Assembly: GCF_022919135.1 (NCBI RefSeq) | Contig: NZ_CP095049.1 | Location: forward strand, 4,902,501-4,966,500 | DNA length: 64,000 nucleotides | From: Hymenobacter cellulosivorans | Lineage (GTDB): Bacteria > Bacteroidota > Bacteroidia > Cytophagales > Hymenobacteraceae | Direction of reading: 5' to 3' | Shown here: positions 34,879 through 43,110 of the stretch, one piece after another | Numbering within the stretch: the stretch's first letter is position 1 | Layout: each line of letters begins with the position of its first letter | Program-made: the position numbers and the translations under genes | Notes under the pieces: model-generated | Seen by the model: only the letters and a program-made list of their open reading frames with translations | What the model was told of the DNA's origin: nothing | The model's database searches: none

Positions 34879-34960
34879 TGCGCGCGGGGAGATTCGAACT
34901 CCCACACCCGAAGGCACCACCCCCTCAAGATGGCGTGTCTACCAGTTTCACCACGTGCGC
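34879..34960 (-). tRNA. tRNA-Leu (anticodon GAG)
   Basis: An 82-base class II tRNA. The acceptor strand GCGCACG pairs with CGCGCGC except for an A-C mismatch at position 5-68. The D arm contains GTGGTGAAACTGGTAGACAC, typical of leucine tRNAs. The anticodon stem-loop CCATC-TTGAGGG-GGTGG gives anticodon GAG for codons CUU/CUC. A variable arm follows, then the T arm GGGAG-TTCGAAT-CTCCC. No CCA is encoded after the discriminator A, as usual in Bacteroidota. A -7 box (TACTTTTG) lies upstream at 35032-35039. Confidence 0.9.
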
Positions 34961-35222
34961 AGAGGAAAAAAAGCGGTACTCACTTGCAGCAGCCCCGGGC
35001 TGCTGACTTCGCTGAGGCGGCGAAGTGGGGACAAAAGTAGCCGGTTAGGCCAAACGGTGCAAGTAGGCGAGTGTTTTTTCTGGTAAAAAGAACCTCTTAC
35101 CACCTTAACACCCCGCTGATGAACTAATACTCAGGGACAAAGACTGGAAATAAATTTTACTTTTTCTTTCTACCGGAACCCTACAGCCGTCTTTGGGGCT
35201 CTCTCCAGACTGCTACAAAACT
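34961..35222 (-). promoter_or_regulatory. Upstream region of tRNA-Leu with -7 box and palindrome
   Basis: On the minus strand TACTTTTG (35032-35039) matches TAnnTTTG, with a TTG about 20 bases further upstream, giving a near-standard promoter for the tRNA. Between promoter and tRNA lies a perfect 19-base palindrome CAGCAGCCCCGGGCTGCTG (34987-35005), whose role in the precursor leader is unknown. The rest, 35040-35222, holds nothing I can support. Confidence 0.55.
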
Positions 35223-35259
35223 AAAAGCCCGCCATCCGGAACGGACAGCGGGCTTTTGT
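35223..35259 (-). terminator. Terminator of the dps gene
   Basis: AAAAGCCCGC / GCGGGCTTTT with a 15-base loop, placed 19 bases after the dps stop on the minus strand. Both sides have A/T runs, so it may act in both directions. Confidence 0.8.
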
Positions 35260-35277
35260 TTGGCAGAGCCGGTGAGC

Positions 35278-35967
35278 CTACTCGGCGCGGGCCAGGGGCG
35301 TATCGACTACGTGCTCGGAGATGAACCACACCTGCATTTCGTTGGCGCGTAGCACTTCGCTTACCAGCAAATCGTTGGTGCCGTCGTCGCCGCTGTCATC
35401 AGCCTGCTTAGCAAAATCGTGGCAGTTCTTGAGAATGATCTGGTGGGCTTCCAACAATCGCGACACCTGGATGGGAGCTTCTTCCCGGTCGCGCGGGGGG
35501 CGCGGAATGCTGGCCAGTTCGGCCACATCGTGGGCCATAGCCACTGCTACGCCACCTAGAATCTGGATGCGTTCGGCAATGGTATCGACCAGTACGCTTT
35601 GCTCCTCATAATGCTTGTCGTAGAGCAGGTGCAGCTGGTAGAAGGTAGGGCCTACTACCTGCCAGTGGTGTTTTTTGTAAAGGTCACGCAGCGTAATGGT
35701 GTCGGCCAACATCTGGTTGAGGTTGTTTACGCTTTCCTGGCGGGTCTTTTCATCGAGCCCGATAGGCAGGCGCTGCGACACGGTGCCGTACTTCTGAAGC
35801 GGAGCCGGGGCGTTGAACTGCTGGTTGAGGACGGGCTGCACACTGGGCACAGCCTGGCCGTTACCGTTGCTGGCGGCAGCACCAGTTGAGGCCGTAGGAG
35901 AAGCTTTGGGGGCAGCGGCAGCTTTGGCAGCAGCGGGCTTTTTGGTGATGGTGTCTTTGGTAGCCAT
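35278..35967 (-). CDS. dps: Dps-type ferritin-like DNA-protection protein
   Basis: 229 residues. The ferritin-like core (about 60-225) carries the Dps ferroxidase motif KHHWQVVGPTFYQLHLLYD followed by KHYEE, which binds iron at the dimer interface. Dps dodecamers oxidise and store iron and protect DNA during starvation and peroxide stress. The N-terminal 55 residues are a Lys/Ala/Pro/Ser-rich extension (MATKDTITKKPAAAKAAAAP), longer than in E. coli Dps, resembling the basic tails that bind DNA. The gene stands alone with its own terminator. Confidence 0.92.
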   Translation of the reverse strand: MATKDTITKKPAAAKAAAAPKASPTASTGAAASNGNGQAVPSVQPVLNQQFNAPAPLQKYGTVSQRLPIGLDEKTRQESVNNLNQMLADTITLRDLYKKHHWQVVGPTFYQLHLLYDKHYEEQSVLVDTIAERIQILGGVAVAMAHDVAELASIPRPPRDREEAPIQVSRLLEAHQIILKNCHDFAKQADDSGDDGTNDLLVSEVLRANEMQVWFISEHVVDTPLARAE

Positions 35968-36140
35968 TGGTAGAGTAGCGGAAAATGATTGGCAGCCGGA
36001 GGGGCCACTGCAAGGCTTTACGCGGGATGCGGCGCTAGGTTCCGGGTTTTGTGGCCCAGTTCAGGCTCAACCGTAGCCCCAGACCCGAATCCGGGCTTAA
36101 CTTCACCCCCTGAATCTGGCTATTTCAGTTATTGAGGACT

Positions 36141-36857
36141 ATGGCACCGCCCGCTCATTCTCACCCGCATCCGCATCCGGAAGACCACCTGACCAGCTCG
36201 GCCATGCTGCAGGACATTGTGATTGGCCTCTCGGATGGCCTGACCGTACCGTTTGCCCTGGCCGCGGGCCTGAGCGGGGCCGTGCAGTCGTCGGCGCTGG
36301 TCATTACGGCCGGGCTGGCTGAAATTGTGGCTGGCTCCATTGCTATGGGACTGGGCGGCTACCTGGCGGGCCGCACCGAGGTGGAACACTACGAGGCCGA
36401 ACTGGCCCGGGAGTACCGCGAAGTACAGGAGCTGCCCGATGTGGAGCGGGCCGAAGTGCGCGACCTGCTGGCCGAAATTGGCCTCTCGGAAGCCACCCGG
36501 GAATTGGCCGTGCAGGAGCTCACCGCCGACCCCGGGCAGTGGGTCAAGTTTATGATGAAGTACGAGCTGGGCCTGGAAAAGCCCGACCCGCGCCAGGCCC
36601 CGAAAAGCGCTGCTACTATTAGTCTGGCCTATGCCGCAGGCGGTCTGATTCCACTGAGCGCCTATTTCCTGACCAGCACGCCCACCGAGGGCCTACTGTG
36701 GTCGGCTGTGATTACGCTGGTGTGTCTGCTGCTATTTGGCTATTTGAAAAGCCGGCTCACCGGGCAGCCGCCCATCACCGGGGCCCTGAAAATGGCCGGT
36801 ATCGGGGCCCTGGCGGCCGGCGCTGCCTTCTTCGTAGCCCGGCAGTTTAGCGAGTAA
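36141..36857 (+). CDS. VIT1/CCC1 family iron or manganese transporter
   Basis: 238 residues from ATG 36141. A His-rich N-terminus (SHPHPHPEDH) could bind metal. Two N-terminal helices carry DIVIGLSDGLTVPFALAAGL, the VIT1 signature, followed by GLAEIVAGSIAMGLGGYLA. A soluble helical segment of about 85 residues (YEAELAREYREVQELPDVER onward) matches the cytoplasmic metal-binding domain of VIT proteins, and three C-terminal helices follow. These proteins move Fe2+ or Mn2+ out of the cytoplasm, which fits its place beside the iron-storing Dps gene. A bidirectional terminator follows. Confidence 0.88.
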   Translation: MAPPAHSHPHPHPEDHLTSSAMLQDIVIGLSDGLTVPFALAAGLSGAVQSSALVITAGLAEIVAGSIAMGLGGYLAGRTEVEHYEAELAREYREVQELPDVERAEVRDLLAEIGLSEATRELAVQELTADPGQWVKFMMKYELGLEKPDPRQAPKSAATISLAYAAGGLIPLSAYFLTSTPTEGLLWSAVITLVCLLLFGYLKSRLTGQPPITGALKMAGIGALAAGAAFFVARQFSE

Positions 36858-36873
36858 ACCGCGGGCTGACCAC

Positions 36874-36909
36874 AAAAAAGCCGAACCCTGAGTAGGGTCC
36901 GGCTTTTTT
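36874..36909. terminator. Bidirectional terminator between convergent genes
   Basis: AAAAAAGCCGAACCCT / AGGGTCCGGCTTTTTT with a 4-base loop and one mismatch. It lies between the VIT1-like gene and the frameshifted T9SS gene and has A/T runs on both sides. Confidence 0.85.
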
Positions 36910-36925
36910 CAAGAGGTGTAATGCG

Positions 36926-38535
36926 TTACTCGGCGTCGGTGCGAAGCAGGTGGGCTATCTGCCGGCCATCGGCGGTGCGGGCCAAGTATAGGCCAGCCGG
37001 AACGTTGGCCGCAGGGCGCCACTGCACCTGCCCGAAGGCAGACTCTGCAGCGTGGCAACCTGACGGCCCAACTGGTCGAATACCAACACTGGCCGTATCC
37101 CGGGCTGGGCCAACGTAAAGCTCACCTGGGCTTGAAACGGCGTGGGCACAGCCGCCACGGCGATGGCCGCCTTGGCCGATTGGGTGGCCAGTGCGGGGCT
37201 GCTCACGCGGAAGGTCAGGGTCTGAGTTTGTATGCCCTTGATGGGGCAGTTGCTGTCGGAGGTAGTTACGGTGCAGTAGTAGAGGCCGGGGCTCAGGCTC
37301 AGCGGCGGAATCCAGTCAATCTGGACTGTGGGGCTCACGCTGGGCGGCGCGGACGTAAACTCGGAGTTGGGCAACACTTGCTCCACGTTGCTGGACATGG
37401 TCAGAACCTGGCCCGAATTGACATCCGTACCGCGCAAACGCACGCTCACCAATTGCCCGGCTACCACCGGAATAACATCCGTTACGGGCTGGGTTGCGGG
37501 GCTGTTGTTCACCGTAATCGGGGCAATAACCGGGTTCTGGTTGTTGCCGCAGTCAACGACGGTAAACAGCATGTCGCGGCGGATGCTACCCACCAGCGTA
37601 ACCACTTGCCGGCCCTGACTATTAATGCTGCGGCGGTATTCCGATACTTTCACAGCAACCACGTTCTTGTTATCGGGGCTGTTCACCGCGGAGTTGTACA
37701 GCGCTGGACGCATGGTAATAGCCCCGTTGGCGCGGTTAAAATCAAAGTAGGGCTGAATCTGCCGCAGCGGGCAGGCTCCGGTCACGTTGAACGACATCAG
37801 CGGAAACGTGGGCGAATACGTGGTGGCCGGGACTGCCGTATAGCACGTCGGGTCCGCGGGGTCCACAAGGGTGGCACTGGCGAACGACTTGTAGGTTATC
37901 GGCTCGGAGCAGCCCAGCAGCGGCGCCACCAGCTCGTACGTCAGGGAGTCGCCGTCAGGGTCCGTGGCCTGTTCACTGAAGGTAGTCGGCAGGTTCCAGC
38001 CCACGAACGACACAACCTGGGATGTGCTGCTAAACACCGGCGAGGCGTTTACAATACCGTTGCGGTTGTCGAGCGTGGCTTCCGTATATATATCCCCGCT
38101 GCCCGCATTCACGTTGCCAAGTGTAGGGCGGGCGTTGAGCGTCACGCTGAGCGTCCACTGCCCGGCTGGCAGCGTAATGGTGGTTTCGAACAGACCGGTT
38201 TCATAATTGGTCGGCAATCCTGAGCCGCAGGGAGCGCCAACGGTGCTGCAGTAATCGTTCCCGATGTGATAAGAGCCGCTGACCAGCGTCATAGCCAGAT
38301 CTGAGCCCGGCGTGGTGCTACAGGCGGTGGTCCGATACACCAGCCGGGGGTTAATGGAATTAAACAAGGCCCCACCACAGTCGCGGTACACCCGAAAGTA
38401 GACTTTGTACTGGCTACCACCCAGGGGCAGGTAGGAAATTTCGGCGGCCTGAATGTGAGATGCCTGCGCGCTGGATGTGGCCAACAGCCCCAGTAGCAGC
38501 AGCAAGGCGGAGATAAAGAGTAGAGGTTGCTTCAT
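36926..38535 (-). pseudogene. Secreted T9SS protein with frameshifted sorting domain
   Basis: The first frame (from ATG 38535) encodes a signal peptide and a surface protein starting SHIQAAEISYLPLGGSQYKV, a well-known N-terminus of Bacteroidota secreted proteins, with DPDGDSLTYELV in the middle. It ends with a T9SS-like strand PTPFQAQVSFTLAQPG and VFDQLGRQVATLQSLPSG, then runs into RCSGALRP and a premature end at 36955. One extra G at plus-strand 37031-37033 restores QVQWRPAANVPAGLYLARTA and an end at LLRTDAE, the expected type A sorting tail, with a stop at 36926-36928. Without the tail the protein would not be exported through T9SS. Confidence 0.8.
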
Positions 38536-38733
38536 AAGTAACTTGCAGAAAGTGAAGGGCTAAAACAAAGGCCACATAGTTAAGCAAAAGCTCATTGATT
38601 TTAGGACAATAGCTATATTTTGTTCTTCTATTGTTCAGAATCCCTGCTCTGGTCCAGCACTGGACTGCGGCCAGACGTACTGGTTTGTTTCTACCTTCGT
38701 AGCCCCAGGTGTTTTCCCCAATCCTTCCCTCCC

Positions 38734-39270
38734 ATGGCCTTCCCCTTCTTCGGCGACGACAAATCGAAAATTGCGCAAATGCTGGCCACCCTGCCCCAGC
38801 AGGGCCGCGTCGAGTGGATTGGCATCCGGCCAGTACGGCGCGAGCCGCTGCTGAGCTTGTCTGAGGTGGAGGTGCTGACCGATGCCCGCCTGCAGGGCGA
38901 CCATGCCCGGGTGAAAACCGGGGGTAAGCGGCAGGTAACCTTGATTCAGCATGAGCACCTGCACGCCGTGGCGGGCTTTCTGGGTCGGGAGCAGCCCGTG
39001 GACCCCGGCCGACTGCGGCGCAATCTGGTGGTCAGCGGCCTGAACCTGCTGGCGCTGAAAAACCGCCGCGTGCAGCTGGGCGAGGAAGTTATTCTGGAAA
39101 TTACCGGGGAGTGCCACCCCTGCTCCCGCATGGAGGAAGAGCTGGGGCCCGGTGGCTACAACGCCATGCGGGGCCACGGCGGCCTCACGGCCCGCATCAT
39201 TCAGGGTGGAATCCTGCGCGTGGGCGACACGGTTCGGGTACTGCCCGCTGAAACACCGGTTGCCAGCTAA
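38734..39270 (+). CDS. MOSC domain protein
   Basis: 178 residues from ATG 38734. MOSC motifs: WIGIRPVRREPL, DHARVKTGGKRQVTLIQ, RRNLVVSGLNL, and the conserved cysteine in GECHPCSRMEE, which is expected to bind sulfur or a molybdenum cofactor. MOSC domains handle sulfur carried to the molybdenum cofactor, or N-hydroxylated compounds; no other cofactor gene is nearby. A TACCTTCG box at about 38690 could be its promoter. Confidence 0.88.
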   Translation: MAFPFFGDDKSKIAQMLATLPQQGRVEWIGIRPVRREPLLSLSEVEVLTDARLQGDHARVKTGGKRQVTLIQHEHLHAVAGFLGREQPVDPGRLRRNLVVSGLNLLALKNRRVQLGEEVILEITGECHPCSRMEEELGPGGYNAMRGHGGLTARIIQGGILRVGDTVRVLPAETPVAS

Positions 39271-39340
39271 CACGCCAACTTATTGCACTACAGTGCATTA
39301 TCATTTTCTTGCAGAAAGCACGCACTCTACCTTTCAAATT

Positions 39341-39367
39341 TTCAAACAATCTTACCTATTGTTTGAA
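39341..39367. promoter_or_regulatory. Palindromic operator upstream of the TetR gene
   Basis: TTCAAACAAT-CTTACCT-ATTGTTTGAA: perfect 10-base arms around a 7-base spacer, 27 bases in all. It overlaps the -33 element of the TetR promoter, so the regulator should block its own transcription when bound. The size and symmetry are typical of TetR-family operators. Confidence 0.75.
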
Positions 39368-39392
39368 TGTATGAATACCTATGCTACATTTG
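39363..39392 (+). promoter_or_regulatory. Full Bacteroidota promoter of the TetR gene
   Basis: TTG at 39363-39365, then 19 bases, then TACATTTG at 39385-39392: an exact TTG-N19-TAnnTTTG match. The TetR ATG begins only 8 bases after the -7 box, so the mRNA would start at or very near the ATG. Confidence 0.75.
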
Positions 39393-39399
39393 TCATATC

Positions 39400-40005
39400 A
39401 TGACAGGCAAACGGGACGACAAGCGTAATCAGATTCTGCAGGCAGCAACGCAGTGCTTCAGCCGCTTCGGCTACGACAAGACTACTCTGCAGGACATCGG
39501 CGATGCGGCTCGACTCAACAAAGCGTCGCTGTACTATTACTATAAAAACAAGGAAGACCTCTTCATCCAGGTGGTGCTGCGCGAGGCCGAGCGCTACCTC
39601 AGTGACCTGCAGGATCAAGTGCAGCCCCTGACCCGGGCCGCCGATAAAATCCTGGCCTACCTCACCGGTCGCCTCGATTACTACCGCCAGGTGCTGAATC
39701 TGCACCAGCTCAGCATCGAGAGTTTGCAGCGCCTGGAGCCCATGTTCGACGACGTGTACCAGGCTGTGCGCGAGCAGGAGCTAGCCTTTCTCAGCCAGCT
39801 CCTGCAGGAGGGTGTCACAGACCGGGAGTTTTTGAAGCTGCAGCCCGAGCGGGCCGCCGATGCCCTGCTGGCCGTAGCCGACGGCATCAAGCACGAGGCT
39901 GTGCAACGCTCCCGCACCCGCTTTGCCCAGGAAGTGGACTATGCCCCAATACAGGAAAAAATGACGTATACCCTAACGCTGCTGCTCAACGGCTTACGGA
40001 AGTAG
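39400..40005 (+). CDS. TetR/AcrR family transcriptional regulator
   Basis: 201 residues from ATG 39400; an ATG at 39367 is possible but would lie upstream of the -7 box. The N-terminal helix-turn-helix reads RNQILQAATQCFSRFGYDKT then LQDIGDAARLNKASLYYYYKNKEDLF, the TetR DNA-binding domain. The C-terminal part is helical and probably binds a small ligand. It is likely a repressor acting on its own gene through the operator at 39341, and possibly on MOSC or the sulfurtransferase genes around it. Confidence 0.9.
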   Translation: MTGKRDDKRNQILQAATQCFSRFGYDKTTLQDIGDAARLNKASLYYYYKNKEDLFIQVVLREAERYLSDLQDQVQPLTRAADKILAYLTGRLDYYRQVLNLHQLSIESLQRLEPMFDDVYQAVREQELAFLSQLLQEGVTDREFLKLQPERAADALLAVADGIKHEAVQRSRTRFAQEVDYAPIQEKMTYTLTLLLNGLRK

Positions 40006-40077
40006 TTGTCAGTTGTAAGTTGTTAGGAGCAGGCGTCAGCCCGAACGAACAACTGACAACGAACAACCAGCAACTAC
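40005..40077. repeat. GTTGTTAG-type interspersed palindromic element, copy 2
   Basis: GTTGTCAGTTGTAAGTTGTT on the left pairs with GAACAACTGACAACGAACAA on the right. The middle AGTTGTTAGGAGCAGGCGTC is close to the sequence at 22919-22938. It occupies the whole gap between the convergent TetR and sulfurtransferase genes and touches the TetR stop codon. Confidence 0.7.
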
Positions 40078-40081
40078 TAGC

Positions 40082-40924
40082 TTATTCCTCCCCGGTGGCC
40101 TGGGGGAAATCGTTGCGGGACCATTCGCTCCAGGAGCCCACGTAGAGGCGGGGAATAGGTAGGCCGGCCTGGTCGAAGGCCAGCAGGGTGTGGCAGGCCG
40201 TGACGCCTGAGCCGCAGTGCACGATAACCTGCTCGGCGGGGCGTCCGTCCAGCACAGCTTCGTATTTCTGGCGCAGCTCAGCGGCGGGCAAATACTGCCC
40301 CGCAGCATCAAGGTTACCGGCGAAGGGCACATTGCGGGCCCCGGGAATATGACCGGCCACCAAGTCGATGGGCTCGGTTTCGCCGCGGTAGCGCGGGGCT
40401 TCACGCACGTCGATAATCAGGGCCGAGCCGGTTTCGGACGCTTCCTGCACCTTGGCCGTGGGTGCCAGGGGCAGCTGCCAGCCAGTCAGCGGGTAAGGTG
40501 ATACGGGACTCGACTGCTCCACAGCATCGGTCAGAGCCAGGCCGGCGGCCTGGGCCGCCGAAAGGCCGCCGTCGAGGACCTGCACGGCCGCGTGGCCAGC
40601 GCTCCGCAGCATCCACCAGGTGCGGGCCGCGGCGTTGGCCCCGCTTTTATCATCGTACACCACCACGGGCGTTTCGGGGCTTATGCCCAGACAGCCCAGC
40701 AGGTGGGAAAAATCCCGGACTGGAGGCAGCGGATGGCGCCCGCCCTGGGCAGCATTGTCGGTGGGGTGGGCCAGATCCCGCTCCAGATCCACGAACAAGG
40801 CCCCAGGCAAGTGGGCCGCCTGGTACCGGGCCCGGGCGTCGGGGCCCGAGCGGGCATCGAGCAGCACGAGTGGCTCGGTGGCAAGACGGTGCGAGAGTTC
40901 TGAGGCGGAAATCAGGGGCTGCAT
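40082..40924 (-). CDS. Two-domain rhodanese (3-mercaptopyruvate sulfurtransferase type)
   Basis: 280 residues from the ATG at 40924, giving a normal SseA-like length. Two rhodanese domains, with LDARSGPDARARYQAAHLPG in the first and DVREAPRYRGE in the second; the active-site loop HCGSGVTAC puts the catalytic Cys237 in the CGSGVTA form typical of mercaptopyruvate sulfurtransferases rather than thiosulfate rhodaneses. It transfers sulfur from 3-mercaptopyruvate to thiols or cyanide. It is convergent with the TetR gene. Confidence 0.9.
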   Translation of the reverse strand: MQPLISASELSHRLATEPLVLLDARSGPDARARYQAAHLPGALFVDLERDLAHPTDNAAQGGRHPLPPVRDFSHLLGCLGISPETPVVVYDDKSGANAAARTWWMLRSAGHAAVQVLDGGLSAAQAAGLALTDAVEQSSPVSPYPLTGWQLPLAPTAKVQEASETGSALIIDVREAPRYRGETEPIDLVAGHIPGARNVPFAGNLDAAGQYLPAAELRQKYEAVLDGRPAEQVIVHCGSGVTACHTLLAFDQAGLPIPRLYVGSWSEWSRNDFPQATGEE

Positions 40925-41104
40925 GGCTGGTAGCGCGGAGGTGGGAGAAGAAAAGCAAAGGCTGGAGCGCAAGATAAGCCCCGGGCACAATTTTCCACTG
41001 TTCTGCTTTGCCATTCAGCAGGCCCGAGTATCTACCGGCGCAAAGCTTCTACTACTGCACAAACCAACTGCTTCACGCCCAACAACCTCAGCACTTAGTT
41101 CGGC

Positions 41105-41875
41105 CTAATCTTGCTGGGAAGGCACCGACTCAGGCAAGGGCGTCGAGTCGCGGTGGGCCAGCCGGAAAATCACCGTCAGGATCAGGTTGTTTTTCGGCGA
41201 CACGCTCAAGGGCCGCAGCTGGCCCTGCTTTACGCTGGGCTGGCTGTAGTTGGCCTGCCGCAGCCAGCCCACCTGCACGTTGAGCTGCTTGGTAAACTGG
41301 TAGCCCAGGCCGGCGTAGGCGCGGTTACGCTCAAATACCGGCCCCTTCGGATTCAGAAATATCTCGTCGTAGACCGACAAGAACAGGGTCTTGTTGGTGA
41401 TGGTGTGGTGAAACAGGGGCAGAAAGGCGTTGAGGCGGTAGCGCAGGCGCTGCCGAAACGCAGTACTGTCTTCGGCGCGGTACGTCAGCCAGCGCTGCTC
41501 CACCCTATAGCGGTGCTCGAGCTTGATGCGGTCCAAAAACTGGTTGATAACCAGCTGCTGCCACAGGCGCTTTTCCAGGTTAATGGGCCCGGGCTCATCG
41601 AAGGTGCTGTAGCGGCCCCCACCCAGCAGCACGGTGAAATTCTTGTCCAGGTCGTAGCTCAGCCCGCCCTTGAGCTCGTTGTAGAAATATTGCCGAAACA
41701 GGCCATTGGTGCGGGCCTGCGCTTCCACGTAGCCGCCCCATTTCTTCTCCACGCTGCCCGGCAGCACGACGGTGCCAATAAACCAGTTGCCCCAGGTGCC
41801 GGGGGTTTGGGCGGAAGCCGCGTGGTGGCTGAGCAGGCCCGCCAGGACTGCTGCTAGGCCAAAAGCTTTGTTCAT
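41105..41875 (-). CDS. DUF2490 outer-membrane beta-barrel protein
   Basis: 256 residues from the ATG at 41875, which gives a signal peptide ending HHAASAQ. The mature sequence consists of amphipathic beta strands: WGNWFIGTVVLPGSVEKKWG, YFYNELKGGLSYDL, LEHRYRVEQRWL, LFLSVYDEIFLN. The EHRYRxEQRW pattern is the DUF2490 signature. Family members are abundant in Bacteroidota; the role is unknown. The C-terminal DSTPLPESVPSQQD is an unusual hydrophilic tail for a barrel, which normally ends in an aromatic strand. Confidence 0.8.
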   Translation of the reverse strand: MNKAFGLAAVLAGLLSHHAASAQTPGTWGNWFIGTVVLPGSVEKKWGGYVEAQARTNGLFRQYFYNELKGGLSYDLDKNFTVLLGGGRYSTFDEPGPINLEKRLWQQLVINQFLDRIKLEHRYRVEQRWLTYRAEDSTAFRQRLRYRLNAFLPLFHHTITNKTLFLSVYDEIFLNPKGPVFERNRAYAGLGYQFTKQLNVQVGWLRQANYSQPSVKQGQLRPLSVSPKNNLILTVIFRLAHRDSTPLPESVPSQQD

Positions 41876-42091
41876 CGGGCAAAAACTAAATGGGCGACGA
41901 AGGTAAGACCGGAACACGGAAACCCGCGCAGCCCAGCTTCACCCAATTACGTCGCCGGGTGAGCGGCATTCTTTGGATTGTATAGCAACTCGTTTGAATC
42001 GTTTTTTTATTCCGCGCCGGCCGCCAGGACCTTTGCCTGAGTAATCCAGTGCCACGTAAGTGCTTGTATCATCGAGTCATAAAGCAACGCT

Positions 42092-42505
42092 ATGAGCCAC
42101 CAAGAACAACTGCCGTCGGCACCACAGGGCGCTACGCAAGCCCCAGCCGACAATTTCACCGGCGTAGCCTGGGTTAAGATGCTGGTTTCGGCCGGCAACC
42201 CGACAGACTGCACCGTGGGCGACGTAACCTTCGAGGCCGGGGCCCGCAACAACTGGCACTCCCACCCCAGCGGCCAGATTCTGGTCGTGACGGCCGGCTC
42301 GGGCTACTACCAGGAGCAAGGCCAGCCGGCCCGGCTGCTGCACCCCGGCGAGGCGGTCAGCATTGCGCCCGGCGTGGTACACTGGCACGGGGCTACGGCC
42401 AACGGCCGCTTCACCCACCTGGCCATTAACCCCGGCGCCAGCAACGGCGTGGCCGACTGGGGCGCCCCGGTTACCGACGAAGAATACCAGGCAGCTCACT
42501 CCTGA
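42092..42505 (+). CDS. Cytoplasmic cupin-domain protein
   Basis: 137 residues. One cupin barrel: RNNWHSHPSGQILVVTAGSG with the metal histidines, then GEAVSIAPGVVHWHGATANGRFTH with the second histidine group. These small cupins, often called carboxymuconolactone-decarboxylase-associated cupins, are found next to dehydrogenases and AraC regulators. It is a paralogue of the exported cupin at 43740: the C-termini GVADWGAPVTDEEY and GVVSWGRAVTDQEY match. It opens the plus-strand stress-type cluster. Confidence 0.85.
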   Translation: MSHQEQLPSAPQGATQAPADNFTGVAWVKMLVSAGNPTDCTVGDVTFEAGARNNWHSHPSGQILVVTAGSGYYQEQGQPARLLHPGEAVSIAPGVVHWHGATANGRFTHLAINPGASNGVADWGAPVTDEEYQAAHS

Positions 42506-42619
42506 CCTATGCCAACCGTGCTCGACCTGCCGGGTCAAGGGCCAGCTACGCCTGAGCGGCTAATGCCTGAGCAATTCGACATACTTACCTGAAACACAAC
42601 CGCAGTAACCTTACTTGTC

Positions 42620-43033
42620 ATGCCTAAGCACGTGTTTTCCCGCCGCCTGGCTTTCCTGCTTACCGCCGGGCTGCTGACCTTGCTGAGTGGCCGCCGCGCC
42701 GCTGCTCAGGCCCCGCCGAGCGGGCAGCTCGTGCGGCTGGCGAAGCTCGAAATCCATCCGGCGCAGCTGGAGCGGTATAAAGCCGCTCTGAAAGAGGAAA
42801 TCGAGAATTTCCTGCGCCTTGAGCCCGGCGTGCTGACTCTTTACGCCGTGTCGGAAAAAGCCAACCCGACCCGCATTACGATTCTGGAAATCTACGCCAG
42901 CAACGAGGCCTACCGGGCCCACCTGTTGACGCCGCACTTTCTCAAGTACAAGAACGGCACCAAGGAAATGGTCAAGTCGCTCGAACTTGTGGAGACCGTG
43001 CCGCTGGTGCCGGCCGTGCAAGTAAAGCAGTAG
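42620..43033 (+). CDS. Exported antibiotic-biosynthesis-monooxygenase-like protein
   Basis: 137 residues with a signal peptide ending RAAAQ. The remaining domain, QLVRLAKLEIHPAQLERYKA to YASNEAYRAHLLTPHFLKY, is a ferredoxin-like ABM fold as in YgiN quinol monooxygenases, which act without a cofactor on quinols. Export is unusual for the family. It sits 114 bases after the cupin gene and 77 before the acetyltransferase. Confidence 0.82.
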   Translation: MPKHVFSRRLAFLLTAGLLTLLSGRRAAAQAPPSGQLVRLAKLEIHPAQLERYKAALKEEIENFLRLEPGVLTLYAVSEKANPTRITILEIYASNEAYRAHLLTPHFLKYKNGTKEMVKSLELVETVPLVPAVQVKQ

Positions 43034-43110
43034 CTGTTCTATACCCAGCCACCCGCGCTTACGAGTGTTCTAAACCGCTTTTGCCAAGCGCTACATGTTA
43101 CTACTAGTAT

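Noticed and set aside
36926..38535. Programmed frameshifting as the explanation for the T9SS gene
   Set aside because: The site TTCGGGCAGG is not a slippery heptamer and no clear stimulatory structure follows; sequencing error or simple mutation is more likely.
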